DNA of 64,000 nucleotides from Flavobacterium sp. SLB02 (lineage in GTDB: Bacteria > Bacteroidota > Bacteroidia > Flavobacteriales > Flavobacteriaceae), in assembly GCF_009664855.1 (NCBI RefSeq), contig NZ_CP045928.1, positions 124,001-188,000 of the forward strand, given 5' to 3'. Below are positions 7,925 through 17,628 of the stretch, piece after piece. A program made the position numbers and the translations under genes. Under the pieces are notes generated by a model, which was not told the DNA's origin, did no database searches, and was given only the letters and a program-made list of their open reading frames with translations. Position 1 is the first letter of the stretch. Each line of letters opens with the position of its first letter.

Positions 7925-10900
7925 ATGAAAAAACTAATGACTAACTTCATTCATTGGAACGCTAACCACAGAGCGGTTCCTTTGATTTTATTTTTGTTAC
8001 TGACCAGTAATTTTATTACAGCTCAGGTTAAGGTAACAGGAGTAGTTTCTGATGATAAGGGACTTTCTATACCGGGCGCAAATGTCATGGTAACAGGAAC
8101 TAAAAAATCAGTTTCAACAGATTTTGACGGAAACTATTCTATTGATACGCCAGCGAACTCTAGTATTTCAGTTTCATTTATTGGATATGTTACTCAAACA
8201 ATCAATGTAAAAAATGGAGGTAAAATAAACGTGATTCTAAAGCTTAGCGCTGAGGATTTGCGTGAAGTATTGGTAAACGTTGGATATCGTAACCAGAAAA
8301 GAAAAGATGTTACCGGCGCAATTTCCTCAGTAACGGCAAAGGATTTTAAAGATTCTCAGCAAGTAACGGTAGAGCAATTATTGCAGGGCAGAGCGGCTGG
8401 GGTTGTAGTTACGAATAACTCAGGTAAACCGGGAGGAAGTGTTTCGGTTAAGATTCGTGGTAGTGCATCGCTAGGTGGTAGTAATGAACCGTTATATATT
8501 GTAGATGGTATTCCTATTTCGGGAGATGCTACAAATCAGGCTACAGGAGGAATAATTGTGAGTGGTTATATTGGTACAAATACAGGAAGTGTAACCAATA
8601 GCCCATTGGCGTTTTTGAACCCAAATGATATTGAAACCATGGATATCTTAAAAGATGCTGCTTCTGCTGCAGTTTATGGTTCAAGAGCATCAAATGGTGT
8701 TGTAATTATTACGACTAAAAAAGGTAAAAAAGGATCAGGAAGAATAACCTACGATACTGCTTTTTCTACACAAAATGTAACAAGATTGCTTAAAACAATG
8801 AATTTAAGCCAATATGCAACGCAGCAAAATGCACTGGCTCAATATTATGGTGTAGCGCCAAGAGATGAGTTTGCTGTGCCTTCGATTTTAGGTAAAGGAA
8901 CAAATTGGCAGGACGAAATATACAGAACAGCGTTGATGAACAGTCATCAATTGTCTTTCTCGGGAGCAAAGGACAATACAAGTTATTATATTTCTGGAGG
9001 TTACCTGAATCAGGACGGGGTTGTTATTGGTTCTGATTTTAAAAGATATACTTTTAAGGTGAATCTGGATTCAAAAATTAAAGACTGGTTAACAGTTGGA
9101 GTTACGCTTAATACAGGTATTACAAATCAAAATATTACTATTGAAGGTTACAGCGATGGTATTATTGGTACTACGATTTTATCTACTCCGGATGTAGCGG
9201 TTAAAAATTTAGACGGTACTTATGCGGGACCGCCTAAAAATGGCACGCAAGGCGCGTGGATTAATCCGGTTGCAAGTACGCTAATGAATACCAATTATTT
9301 GGTACAAAAGAATTTTCAGGGTAATTTTTATGCAATTGCTAAACTGGCAAAAGGGTTGGATTATCGTTTTGATTTTGGTGGTTCAACCAACATTCAGAAT
9401 TTTGAAGGATTTCAACCAACTTATGCCTGGGGAGCTGCTGTGAACAAAGTAAACCAACTTCAGGAAAGATCGAATACATGGTACGGATTGAATCTTAAAA
9501 ATATGCTTACGTATAGTTTTGCTGCAGGAAAACATAATTTTACGCTTATGGGACTTCAGGAAGCTACAGACTCACATTGGTTTGGCGGCAGTCAGTCTAT
9601 AAGTGGTTTATTAAGTAATGATGTTCATTCGATAAATCTTGGAGATCAAAAAACTTTGGTTGCCAGCGAATATAAAGGAGCAAATGCTTTGTACTCTTTC
9701 TTGGGATCTTTGAATTACAATTTTGATAATAAATACTTTTTGCAAGGGACAATAAGAGCTGACGGCAGCTCGAATTTTGCCGAAGATAAAAGATGGGGTT
9801 ACTTCCCTTCGATTTCAGGATCATGGAAGCTTTCTAACGAAAAATTCATGGAGGGTACAAAAGACTATATCGACAATATTAAATTTAGAGTTGGATACGG
9901 TGAAACAGGAAAACAAGATATTGGCGGCGGATTGTACAGCTCGAATATCCAAACCATTAAATCGGCTTTAGGAAATTTCTTTACAGCAGGTAACATTGCC
10001 AATCCGGATTTAACCTGGCAAAAAGCTGAGGATACCAACTTAGGTCTTGATTTTACTTTGTTCAAAGCTAAATTATCTGCAACTGTAGATGTATACAGAA
10101 AACAATCTTCAGGATTTTTATTTGTATTGCCTTTGCCAAGTTATGTTACAGGTTTAGAGCAATATCAGGGTGGTTTGGCAGCACCAACAGTAAACTTAGG
10201 AAGTATGAGAAATCAGGGTATTGAGGCGACTCTTAAATATTCGAACAGTTTTTCTAAAAACTTTTCCTGGGATGCGACTCTTATGTTTTCTAAAAACAAC
10301 AACAAACTGTTGAGTTTGGTGGATAATTTTGATTTAATTAAAGATGTTCAGGTTAACGGATATACAACTAAAACAGTAACGAAAAGTGAAGTTGGTCAGC
10401 CAATTGGACAGTTTTATGGGTACGAAACGGTTGGAATCATCAGAACAAACGAACAATTGGCAAATGCGCCAATACCTTATACAGGAAACAAAGCGGTAAA
10501 AAGTGTTTTAGGAGATGTAGAATATGTTGACCAGAACAAAGACGGTTTGATCGATGAGAAGGATTTAACTTATATCGGGAATCCACAGGCCGATTTTATT
10601 TATAGTTTCAACAATCAATTTAGATATAAGAATCTTGATCTTTCTATTTTCTTAACAGGATCTCAGGGGAACAAAGTAATGAACTTAACTAGAAGAGCTG
10701 CTACAAAAAATCAGCGTTTATACGAAAATCAACTGGCAGAAGCGGCTGATTTCTGGACACCGGATAATCCAAATGCGAAATATCCAAGACCTGATGGCGG
10801 AGACGGACATCCAAATATTGCCATATCAGATCGTTATGTAGAAGATGGTTCTTATTTGAAAATTTCACAGTTAACTTTCGGTTTTAATTTACCATCAGAT

Positions 10901-11092
10901 GTACTTTCTAAAACCAAATTAAGCAAATTAAGATTTTATGCAAGTGTTCAAAACCTGTACACTTTCACAAAATACACAGGTTATGATCCGGAAATTGGAG
11001 ACTATAATCAAAATGCTTTATTGAGCGGAATTGACTCGGGACGTTACCCTACGAACCGCACAATTACTTTTGGAATGAATGTTGAATTTTAA
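7925..11092 (+). CDS. SusC/RagA-family TonB-dependent outer-membrane transporter
   Basis: 1055 residues. Outer-membrane importer expected to take up mannan oligosaccharides with its SusD partner, powered by TonB. An N-terminal signal ends near residue 34 (FITAQ). A carboxypeptidase-regulatory-like domain follows (about 35-110, GVVSDDKGLSIPGANVMV), then the plug domain with the SusC markers KIRGSASLGGSNEPLYIVDG and GSRASNGVVIITTKKGK, and the 22-strand barrel to the end (FGMNVEF, terminal Phe). SusD follows after 12 bases. Substrate is inferred from the flanking mannanases. Confidence 0.96.
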   Translation: MKKLMTNFIHWNANHRAVPLILFLLLTSNFITAQVKVTGVVSDDKGLSIPGANVMVTGTKKSVSTDFDGNYSIDTPANSSISVSFIGYVTQTINVKNGGKINVILKLSAEDLREVLVNVGYRNQKRKDVTGAISSVTAKDFKDSQQVTVEQLLQGRAAGVVVTNNSGKPGGSVSVKIRGSASLGGSNEPLYIVDGIPISGDATNQATGGIIVSGYIGTNTGSVTNSPLAFLNPNDIETMDILKDAASAAVYGSRASNGVVIITTKKGKKGSGRITYDTAFSTQNVTRLLKTMNLSQYATQQNALAQYYGVAPRDEFAVPSILGKGTNWQDEIYRTALMNSHQLSFSGAKDNTSYYISGGYLNQDGVVIGSDFKRYTFKVNLDSKIKDWLTVGVTLNTGITNQNITIEGYSDGIIGTTILSTPDVAVKNLDGTYAGPPKNGTQGAWINPVASTLMNTNYLVQKNFQGNFYAIAKLAKGLDYRFDFGGSTNIQNFEGFQPTYAWGAAVNKVNQLQERSNTWYGLNLKNMLTYSFAAGKHNFTLMGLQEATDSHWFGGSQSISGLLSNDVHSINLGDQKTLVASEYKGANALYSFLGSLNYNFDNKYFLQGTIRADGSSNFAEDKRWGYFPSISGSWKLSNEKFMEGTKDYIDNIKFRVGYGETGKQDIGGGLYSSNIQTIKSALGNFFTAGNIANPDLTWQKAEDTNLGLDFTLFKAKLSATVDVYRKQSSGFLFVLPLPSYVTGLEQYQGGLAAPTVNLGSMRNQGIEATLKYSNSFSKNFSWDATLMFSKNNNKLLSLVDNFDLIKDVQVNGYTTKTVTKSEVGQPIGQFYGYETVGIIRTNEQLANAPIPYTGNKAVKSVLGDVEYVDQNKDGLIDEKDLTYIGNPQADFIYSFNNQFRYKNLDLSIFLTGSQGNKVMNLTRRAATKNQRLYENQLAEAADFWTPDNPNAKYPRPDGGDGHPNIAISDRYVEDGSYLKISQLTFGFNLPSDVLSKTKLSKLRFYASVQNLYTFTKYTGYDPEIGDYNQNALLSGIDSGRYPTNRTITFGMNVEF

Positions 11093-11104
11093 TAAAAAAC
11101 TATT

Positions 11105-12667
11105 ATGAAAATATATAAAATAAATTTTAAAAGCTTAGTGGTTTTTGTTTTACTGGCTTTGTCTGCTTCATGTAGTGATGATTACTTAGACCGACCTACT
11201 CAGGATGGTTATGTTAGTGATAACTTTTATACTTCGGATGAGCAGGTTCAGCGTACTACTTACGGAATGTACGGAAGAATGTGGGCACCGTTTTATACTA
11301 AATGTTTTTACGCGCTTTCAGAATTGTCATCAGGAAACTGCTGGTCGAATGTTGATGGAAACGAAGTAATTCAGTTTAAACTAACTTCAGACAGTTTCAT
11401 TTTATCAGATCCGTGGAGATCTTGTTTTAGTGTTATTGCACAATCAAATGATTTAATTAATAACTTAAATAACAATGCAAAAGCGGGTGTAAGTCCTGCT
11501 GTAATTAAAAACACAATTGCCGAAGCGCACTTTTTTAGAGCAGTTTCTTATTTCTATTTGGTTCGTTTGTTTGGGCCCGTGCCTATTATCGAAGACAATT
11601 TAGCGCTTGCTAAAAATCCGATGGTGAATACAAACAGAATTGAAGATGTTTATAAGTTCATCGAAAATGATTTAAAATATGCTGCTGCAAACCTTAAATC
11701 AAAAGTAAGATTAAGAGGATCAAGTACTGAGAACGTTTTTGTTTCTCAGGGAACTGCAGAGTCGTTTTTGGCTAAAGTTTATCTTTATGAAAAAGACTAT
11801 CCAAACGCCAAATTAATGGCAGAGAAAGTAATTAATTCAGGAGAATTTGGTCTTTTACCTAATTATGCCGATTTGTTTTTGACGAGTAAAAACAATAACG
11901 AAGAATCTATTTATTCATGGCAATGGTCTGGAGCTGTCAATGAATATCAGGCAGGAAACTTTTCTAATGTGCAATATGGTTTGGATATTTTAAATGACAG
12001 AGTATCTTATGGAGCTGTATATATTCCTAGTAATGATATTCAGGAAGCTTTTGAAGTGGGGGATGTAAGAAGAAAAGAATCGTATATGATTTACGGGGAT
12101 AACTATCCGGCATTAAAAGGAGATGATGTAGTAGGGTTTACATTAGATAAAACAAAATATCCAAATGTTTTAGATGCAACAGGAGCAGCAGTAAAAAAAT
12201 ATGTTGTAGGTCAGGAAACGGGAGAAACTGGTCCGGCAGACAATTGGGGAGCTATGAGCAACTGTAATTATATCATGCGTTATGCTGATCTTTTATTAAT
12301 TCATGCCGAAGCAATTTTAGCAGGAGCTAATGAAACCAGTGATCCTTCTGCGAAAGCATCTTTTAATAAAATCAGAAAAAGAGCAGGATTAGGTGAGTTA
12401 GGTGTTAATGTGCCATTAACCAAAAAAGCGTTGTTTCAGGAACGTAGAGTAGAGTTTGCCTTTGAGGGAGAATTCTGGTACGATTTGGGAAGATTGCCGA
12501 GAGCCGAAGCTATCGATATTATTTCGAAACAAGACAGAGGTTCTGATTATGAAGGAGTGAAACATTATACTCCGGTAGAAACGGATTTCATTTTTCCTAA
12601 GCCAGCTAATGATGTTAGGAAAAATCCAAAATTAAAAGAAGCTCCGGTTCCTTACGTTTTTAAATAA
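11105..12667 (+). CDS. SusD/RagB-family glycan-binding lipoprotein
   Basis: 520 residues. Partner lid of the SusC transporter at the cell surface. Lipoprotein signal with Cys23 (LSASC, then SDDYLDRP, the usual SusD start). TPR-like helices follow, for example AEAHFFRAVSYFYLVRLFGPVP near residues 138-160. The C-terminal SusD domain shows NYIMRYADLLLIHAEA and ERRVEFAFEGEFWYDLGR. It is 12 bases after susC and 19 bases before the next lipoprotein, so the genes form one operon. Confidence 0.96.
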   Translation: MKIYKINFKSLVVFVLLALSASCSDDYLDRPTQDGYVSDNFYTSDEQVQRTTYGMYGRMWAPFYTKCFYALSELSSGNCWSNVDGNEVIQFKLTSDSFILSDPWRSCFSVIAQSNDLINNLNNNAKAGVSPAVIKNTIAEAHFFRAVSYFYLVRLFGPVPIIEDNLALAKNPMVNTNRIEDVYKFIENDLKYAAANLKSKVRLRGSSTENVFVSQGTAESFLAKVYLYEKDYPNAKLMAEKVINSGEFGLLPNYADLFLTSKNNNEESIYSWQWSGAVNEYQAGNFSNVQYGLDILNDRVSYGAVYIPSNDIQEAFEVGDVRRKESYMIYGDNYPALKGDDVVGFTLDKTKYPNVLDATGAAVKKYVVGQETGETGPADNWGAMSNCNYIMRYADLLLIHAEAILAGANETSDPSAKASFNKIRKRAGLGELGVNVPLTKKALFQERRVEFAFEGEFWYDLGRLPRAEAIDIISKQDRGSDYEGVKHYTPVETDFIFPKPANDVRKNPKLKEAPVPYVFK

Positions 12668-12686
12668 ACCTTAAAGAAAAACAATT

Positions 12687-13751
12687 ATGAAAAATATAAA
12701 AATAATAATGTCATTGAAGTTTTACTTTCTTGCTTCAATTTCAATTTTCTTACTTAATTCTTGTTCTAATGACGACGGAGGTTCTTCGGGTACATTAGCC
12801 ATTACAGGAATTAGCAAATCGGTTATAGATGATCCTTTGATCGAAGGAGACAGGCAGGTAGATGTGCCAACAGATGTTATTAATGCAGGTAATACCTATA
12901 TTATCAGAGGTTCAGGTTTTTCGACTTTAAAATCAATCTGGTTTAATGGTCTAGAAACTATATTTAATCCAACTTTGGTTACAGATAATGTAATTGTGGT
13001 AAATGTAGACGCGGCCACTCCTTACTATAACGAAATGGATGAGATGAAACTGGTTACTAATATTGGAACCTTAGTTTATTCTGTAAAAGTAAGACCTCCT
13101 TTTCCTAGTATTACAGGGTTTCCTATTAATCCTACTCCGGGAGATATCATCACAATTACAGGTGACTATTTCCTTCGTCCGGTTGTAAATTTTGGAACCA
13201 CTAAAGTCGAGCCAATTACCTCTTCATTAACAGAGCTTACTGTGCAAGTACCGAATGATATTCAGTACAAAAGCTTGTCTATCACCAATGTATCAGGAAC
13301 TACCGTGGCCGGACAATCTTTTGGAAGTGCCATTTACGACGATGCTTATACTTCGATAAGTGATGGGTATGCTTTATGGAATGCTGAAAATCCTTATAAC
13401 GATGCCTATGCCAAAGATCCTAAGCAAGGTTCGAAATGTATTTCATGGACAGCGAATCAATGGGGTGGATTAGAATTTAAAGTTGCGAGTGCTAAAGTTG
13501 ATCTTTCTAAATATAAAGGTATCAGAGTAAGTCTTAAAGGACAAAATGCAGGTAAAGTTGGTGTTTTCTTAAATGGCAGCGATGCGATTAAACCATCATA
13601 TGATTTTTCGTCTGACTGGACTTATGTTGAAATTCCGTTTAGTGCTTTTAATAATCCTGCAGAACTGAATAAAATTTCTATTCAGGAATTTGGAGGTAAA
13701 GTAGGGGGGAACACTATTTATATTGACGATTTAGGTCTGATATTAAAATAG
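12687..13751 (+). CDS. IPT/TIG surface glycan-binding lipoprotein
   Basis: 354 residues. Lipoprotein signal with Cys26 (LLNSC). Two Ig-like IPT/TIG segments follow: roughly 40-130 (NTYIIRGSGFSTLKSIWFNG) and 135-210 (GDIITITGDYFLRPVVNFGTT). The C-terminal 130 residues look like a jelly-roll carbohydrate-binding module ending NTIYIDDLGLILK. Its position right after susD is that of SusE/SusF-type surface glycan-binding proteins, which hold the polysaccharide for the surface enzymes. The next gene has a related C-terminal module. Which mannan feature it binds is unknown. Confidence 0.85.
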   Translation: MKNIKIIMSLKFYFLASISIFLLNSCSNDDGGSSGTLAITGISKSVIDDPLIEGDRQVDVPTDVINAGNTYIIRGSGFSTLKSIWFNGLETIFNPTLVTDNVIVVNVDAATPYYNEMDEMKLVTNIGTLVYSVKVRPPFPSITGFPINPTPGDIITITGDYFLRPVVNFGTTKVEPITSSLTELTVQVPNDIQYKSLSITNVSGTTVAGQSFGSAIYDDAYTSISDGYALWNAENPYNDAYAKDPKQGSKCISWTANQWGGLEFKVASAKVDLSKYKGIRVSLKGQNAGKVGVFLNGSDAIKPSYDFSSDWTYVEIPFSAFNNPAELNKISIQEFGGKVGGNTIYIDDLGLILK

Positions 13752-13765
13752 TGAACAGGTTTTGA

Positions 13766-13796
13766 AAGAATCATTTGAAATTATAACATGATTCTT
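13766..13796 (+). other. Intercistronic stem-loop between two lipoprotein genes
   Basis: AAGAATCAT (13766-13774) pairs perfectly with ATGATTCTT (13788-13796) across a 13-base loop, without a following T-run. It may stabilise the upstream susCD message or reduce the expression of the next gene rather than end transcription. Confidence 0.5.
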
Positions 13797-13827
13797 AAGA
13801 GGTAAAAAAATATTAAAAAGAAAACTT

Positions 13828-15081
13828 ATGAAAATACTATATAAATTAAAACAAATTGCATTAGGTGTACTTTTGCTTGCCATGGCTTCTTCCTGCGACG
13901 ATACAATTGAAGATGTTGGAGGTGCACAGCAAAATTATAACTCAGTTTATGGAATAATCGCTGCTAATACCAATTTAGCGACTTTTACCAAGGCTATAGA
14001 TTTAGCAGGATTAAAATCTACTTTTGATACGGCTGATAATTTCACTTTTTTCATCCCTACCGATGCTGCTTTTGATGCTTATCTGGTAAAAAGCGGCTAT
14101 GTAAATTCGCTTGGATATCCTGATATTAATTTGGTTCCGGTTGATGTTTTAAGAGAGGTGGTCTTAAGCCATGTTGTAAAAGGAGTAAAAAAGAGAGTAG
14201 CACATTTAGACGGAATACAAGCAGATTATCTAACAACCGCTGAATTGGCTACAATGGCCAATGCAGAAGATACAGACCTTTATTTACTAAGTGTAAATGT
14301 TACCAATGGCGTTTTAAAAGTAAACGGATCTGATAAACCTGCTCCCGGAACAGATTATTATGGTACAAATGGTTTTGTAAATGTTTTAGATAATGTGATA
14401 TCTCTGGATCCTCCTGCTCCGGTAATTGAAGGGGTGTCTAATGCATCTCCCGCTCCTGGAGAAGATATAATTATTAAAGGTTTAAATTTTGTACAAGTAC
14501 AAACTGTTAAGTTTGATGACAAAGTGGTTACGTTTAAAGTATTGTCTAAAACAGAAATACAAGTAACGGTTCCGGCAGATTATGGTTCTAATGCGCTTGT
14601 AACAGTACGAACAGTTTATGGTGTTTCAAATATTGCTACGCTGGGTGTTAGATACTTATTGTATGGTGATAATTTTTCAGGTGTAGCTTCACCAGTTTGG
14701 AACGGTGGTTGGGGAGGTACTCAGGATTTTCAAAATACAGAAAGGGTAAATCGTGGTACTTATTCTATTAAAAGGACAAATAATGAGGGTTGGACAGGTA
14801 TGTCTATAGGATTTAATTCTATTAATGTTGCAGATTACGGCTATTTGAAGATTTCTGTATTCCCTATAAAAACTACAAGACTTTTCTTTTCTATCAAATC
14901 TGACTTGCCTTGGGCTACAGGTTTTTCTGTTGAAGTAAAAGCGGGGGAATGGAATAATCTTTCAATTCCATTTTCAGATCTTAAAGCAGATCAGATTGGT
15001 GAAACGATAAATTCATTAAACATACAGGAATATTCAGGTGAACCTGGAATTGTATATTTTGATGACATAGGTTTCTTATAA
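13828..15081 (+). CDS. Fasciclin-IPT surface glycan-binding lipoprotein
   Basis: 417 residues. Lipoprotein signal with Cys23 (MASSC). A fasciclin (FAS1) domain spans about 37-190 (TFDTADNFTFFIPTDAAFDAY, DVLREVVLSHVV). An IPT/TIG domain spans about 198-272 (GVSNASPAPGEDIIIKGLNF). The C-terminal 135 residues match the C-terminal module of the preceding lipoprotein, ending GIVYFDDIGFL, with the shared LNIQEYSG/ISIQEFGG motif. It probably displays a binding module on the cell surface. A good terminator follows at 15113-15147, which makes this the likely last gene of the susCD transcript. The role of the FAS1 domain is not known. Confidence 0.85.
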   Translation: MKILYKLKQIALGVLLLAMASSCDDTIEDVGGAQQNYNSVYGIIAANTNLATFTKAIDLAGLKSTFDTADNFTFFIPTDAAFDAYLVKSGYVNSLGYPDINLVPVDVLREVVLSHVVKGVKKRVAHLDGIQADYLTTAELATMANAEDTDLYLLSVNVTNGVLKVNGSDKPAPGTDYYGTNGFVNVLDNVISLDPPAPVIEGVSNASPAPGEDIIIKGLNFVQVQTVKFDDKVVTFKVLSKTEIQVTVPADYGSNALVTVRTVYGVSNIATLGVRYLLYGDNFSGVASPVWNGGWGGTQDFQNTERVNRGTYSIKRTNNEGWTGMSIGFNSINVADYGYLKISVFPIKTTRLFFSIKSDLPWATGFSVEVKAGEWNNLSIPFSDLKADQIGETINSLNIQEYSGEPGIVYFDDIGFL

Positions 15082-15112
15082 AAGGAGTTTTTATTTTGAG
15101 TTTTGTTTAAAG

Positions 15113-15147
15113 TATTCCCTAATTCATTTAATTAGGGAATATTTTTT
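15113..15147 (+). terminator. Terminator after the fasciclin lipoprotein gene
   Basis: TATTCCCTAATT (15113-15124) pairs with AATTAGGGAATA (15130-15141), a 12-bp stem with a 5-base loop, followed by a T-run. Confidence 0.85.
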
Positions 15148-15284
15148 ATAAAAACCAATTTATTTATTGATAATCAGTTTGTTATGTGATTTTTTAGTAC
15201 TGCTATTTGAGAAAATAGTATCTTTTTTCATCTGTTTTTCGGGTTAAATTTATTTCATATTAACAAACCAAAAAAAAAGAATTT

Positions 15285-16247
15285 ATGAAAAAAAATGACT
15301 TTCAATTTTCAACCAAACTAAAACTTTGTTTATTAAGTTTTAGTTTAATTTTAATGGGCTATAGATCAAATGCTCAGGAAATTACAGGCTTAAATCCTTA
15401 TTGTGTGGCCTCAAATCCTTCTTATTCAGTAGTAGCTCCAAGCGTGCCTTATGATGAAGTAGTGTGGTCTTGTACGGATCCACTTGTGACATTTTCAGGA
15501 AATCCATCGCCTTTGACGCTTTTTAAAGTTTTGTATAAATACCCGGGATTTATTGCGGGAGGAGAAATCCTCAAAGTAGAATTTAAAAGCGGAGGTACGG
15601 TTGTAGCGGTAAGACAAATTACATTTGTTGCGCCCGAAGTGCCTGTACAGCCCAATTATCTTGTAACAAAAACAAATGATTACTGTACCAGTCAATATCA
15701 TATTATATCATTAACAGTAACAACAGATCCAAATCCAAGCCCAAACACAAATTTTTCAATCGCACCAAGAGTACCGGATCCTAGTATTATAGTAACACAA
15801 ACCTCGAAAAATGTATTTGAATTAAAATTACCATTAAACGGACAATCTTATTTTTTGTATGATGTAACAAGCACAACATCATTATCAGGATGTCAGTCGA
15901 ATAGTGTGTCATCGACAACATATGGTAATTCGGTTTCGTTAAATTTAACCGGTTGTTTAAACAACACGCCTAATCCTGGGCCAAATTATGAATTTACGGT
16001 ATCGCCAAATCCGTATAGTGATGGTTATATCACTATCGTTGCAACTGCTGTTTCTTCGCAAGCTCCGGCAACTTGTAAAATTTTTAATAGTTCAGGTGCT
16101 TTAAAGCTTACATTTTCATTACTTGGTCCAAGTACCTATATTCCGCTCAGAACGGCTATAGGACCATCTTTGACTGCAGGAATTTATATTGTGCAGGTAA
16201 CGTATCCGAATGGAACTGTAAAAAGTAAAAATTTAGTTGTGAATTAA
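15285..16247 (+). CDS. Secreted protein with T9SS type A sorting domain
   Basis: 320 residues. Signal peptide ending near residue 30 (YRSNAQE). The body (about 32-225) is Ig/PKD-like beta structure, with VVWSCTDPLVTFSG near 50-65, and has no catalytic motif that I recognise. The C-terminal 85 residues form a type A T9SS sorting domain: YEFTVSPNPYSDGYITI, then IFNSSGALKL, LTAGIYIVQV and a final KSKNLVVN. It should be exported to the surface or medium. It lies inside the mannan locus but between two terminators, so it is probably transcribed on its own. A binding or adhesion role is a guess. Confidence 0.8.
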   Translation: MKKNDFQFSTKLKLCLLSFSLILMGYRSNAQEITGLNPYCVASNPSYSVVAPSVPYDEVVWSCTDPLVTFSGNPSPLTLFKVLYKYPGFIAGGEILKVEFKSGGTVVAVRQITFVAPEVPVQPNYLVTKTNDYCTSQYHIISLTVTTDPNPSPNTNFSIAPRVPDPSIIVTQTSKNVFELKLPLNGQSYFLYDVTSTTSLSGCQSNSVSSTTYGNSVSLNLTGCLNNTPNPGPNYEFTVSPNPYSDGYITIVATAVSSQAPATCKIFNSSGALKLTFSLLGPSTYIPLRTAIGPSLTAGIYIVQVTYPNGTVKSKNLVVN

Positions 16248-16272
16248 AAAAAGTTGTTCTTAAAAAAAAAAC

Positions 16273-16307
16273 AACTCCATTTCGAGATTATCGATTTGGA
16301 GTTTTTT
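16273..16307 (+). terminator. Terminator after the T9SS protein gene
   Basis: AACTCCA (16273-16279) pairs with TGGAGTT (16297-16303) and a T-run follows to 16307. Confidence 0.7.
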
Positions 16308-16385
16308 ATGCCGTTAATTATGAATGTATGAAGTTTAAATGTTCTTCATCAGTATAAAAGAATAAAATATCAAAAAAAGAGTATA

Positions 16386-17618
16386 ATGAAAAAAGCAATA
16401 TTATTAGCCCTTACAATCTGGTGCAACTTTACTTTTAGCCAGGGAAATACACATACACAAACAGCAGGAAAATTCGAAGGTTTGGCCATGACGCCTCCAA
16501 TGGGTTGGAATTCGTGGAATACCTTTGGCACCAGTATCGATGAAAAATTGGTAAAAGAAACAGCAGATATTATGGTGTCGTCCGGAATGGCCGCTGCGGG
16601 ATACAATTATATTGTACTCGATGATGGCTGGATGACTAGAGAACGTGATGCTAACGGAGATTTAGTTCCGGATCCTGTTAAGTTTCCAAACGGAATGAAA
16701 GCTGTGGTAGATTATGTGCATAGTAAAGGATTAAAATTTGGTTTGTACAATTGTGCAGGAACGCAAACCTGCGCGGGTTATCCCGGAACTCGTGGTTATG
16801 AATATCAGGATGCGAGATTTTATGCTAAGTTAGAAATAGACTTTCTTAAATATGACTGGTGCAATACAAAAGGAATTACGGCGCCGGAAGCCTACACTAC
16901 AATGAGTAATGCGCTAAAAACTGCCGGAAGACCTATTGTTTTTAGTCTTTGCGAATGGGGAGATAACCAGCCGTGGGAGTGGGGGAAACCGGTTGGCAAT
17001 TTATGGAGAATCTCAGGCGATATTTATCCTTGTTTCGATTGCGAATTCAAGCATCCTGAAAATTGGTCTTCGTGGGGATTCATGAAAATAGCCGAAATGA
17101 GAAAAGATATTCGTAAATATTCCGGACCGGATCATTGGAATGATTTTGATATGATGGAAGTTGGAAATGAAATGAATGATACCGAAGATAAATCGCATTT
17201 TGCCATTTGGTGTATGCTTTCGTCTCCGCTTGTAGCCGGAAATGATTTCAGAAAAATGTCTAAAGAAACCTTAGCAATTTTAACCAACAAAGATTTGATC
17301 GCCATCAATCAGGATAAATTAGGAATTCAGGGTTTTAAATATTCTGCCGAAGATGGTTTAGAAGTTTGGGTAAAACCATTATCAGATGGAAATTGGGCGG
17401 TTACTTTTTTAAATAGAAGTGAAGTCTCGAAAAAAATCAATTTCGACTGGAAAAAGCATTTAATAAAAGATACTGATTTTGGTTACGAAGCTGATTTTAA
17501 TAAAATAGTTTACAAATTGAAAGATCTTTGGAAGAATAAAGAAATAGGAAATACTAAGAAGAGTTTTGTTTCAGAGCTAGCTTCTCATGATGTGATTACA
17601 TTAAAATTATCCCATTAA
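16386..17618 (+). CDS. GH27 alpha-galactosidase
   Basis: 410 residues. Secreted enzyme expected to remove alpha-1,6-galactose side groups from galactomannan, clearing the backbone for the mannanases. Signal peptide ends near residue 19. GH27 motifs are complete: TPPMGWNSWNTFG (36-48), VLDDGW (77-82), FLKYDWC with nucleophile Asp157, and DHWNDFDMMEVG (249-260), whose Asp253/Asp255 region gives the acid/base. The C-terminus has the short beta domain of the family. GH5 follows after 10 bases, so the two are co-transcribed. Confidence 0.94.
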   Translation: MKKAILLALTIWCNFTFSQGNTHTQTAGKFEGLAMTPPMGWNSWNTFGTSIDEKLVKETADIMVSSGMAAAGYNYIVLDDGWMTRERDANGDLVPDPVKFPNGMKAVVDYVHSKGLKFGLYNCAGTQTCAGYPGTRGYEYQDARFYAKLEIDFLKYDWCNTKGITAPEAYTTMSNALKTAGRPIVFSLCEWGDNQPWEWGKPVGNLWRISGDIYPCFDCEFKHPENWSSWGFMKIAEMRKDIRKYSGPDHWNDFDMMEVGNEMNDTEDKSHFAIWCMLSSPLVAGNDFRKMSKETLAILTNKDLIAINQDKLGIQGFKYSAEDGLEVWVKPLSDGNWAVTFLNRSEVSKKINFDWKKHLIKDTDFGYEADFNKIVYKLKDLWKNKEIGNTKKSFVSELASHDVITLKLSH

Positions 17619-17628
17619 ATCTTTTATT

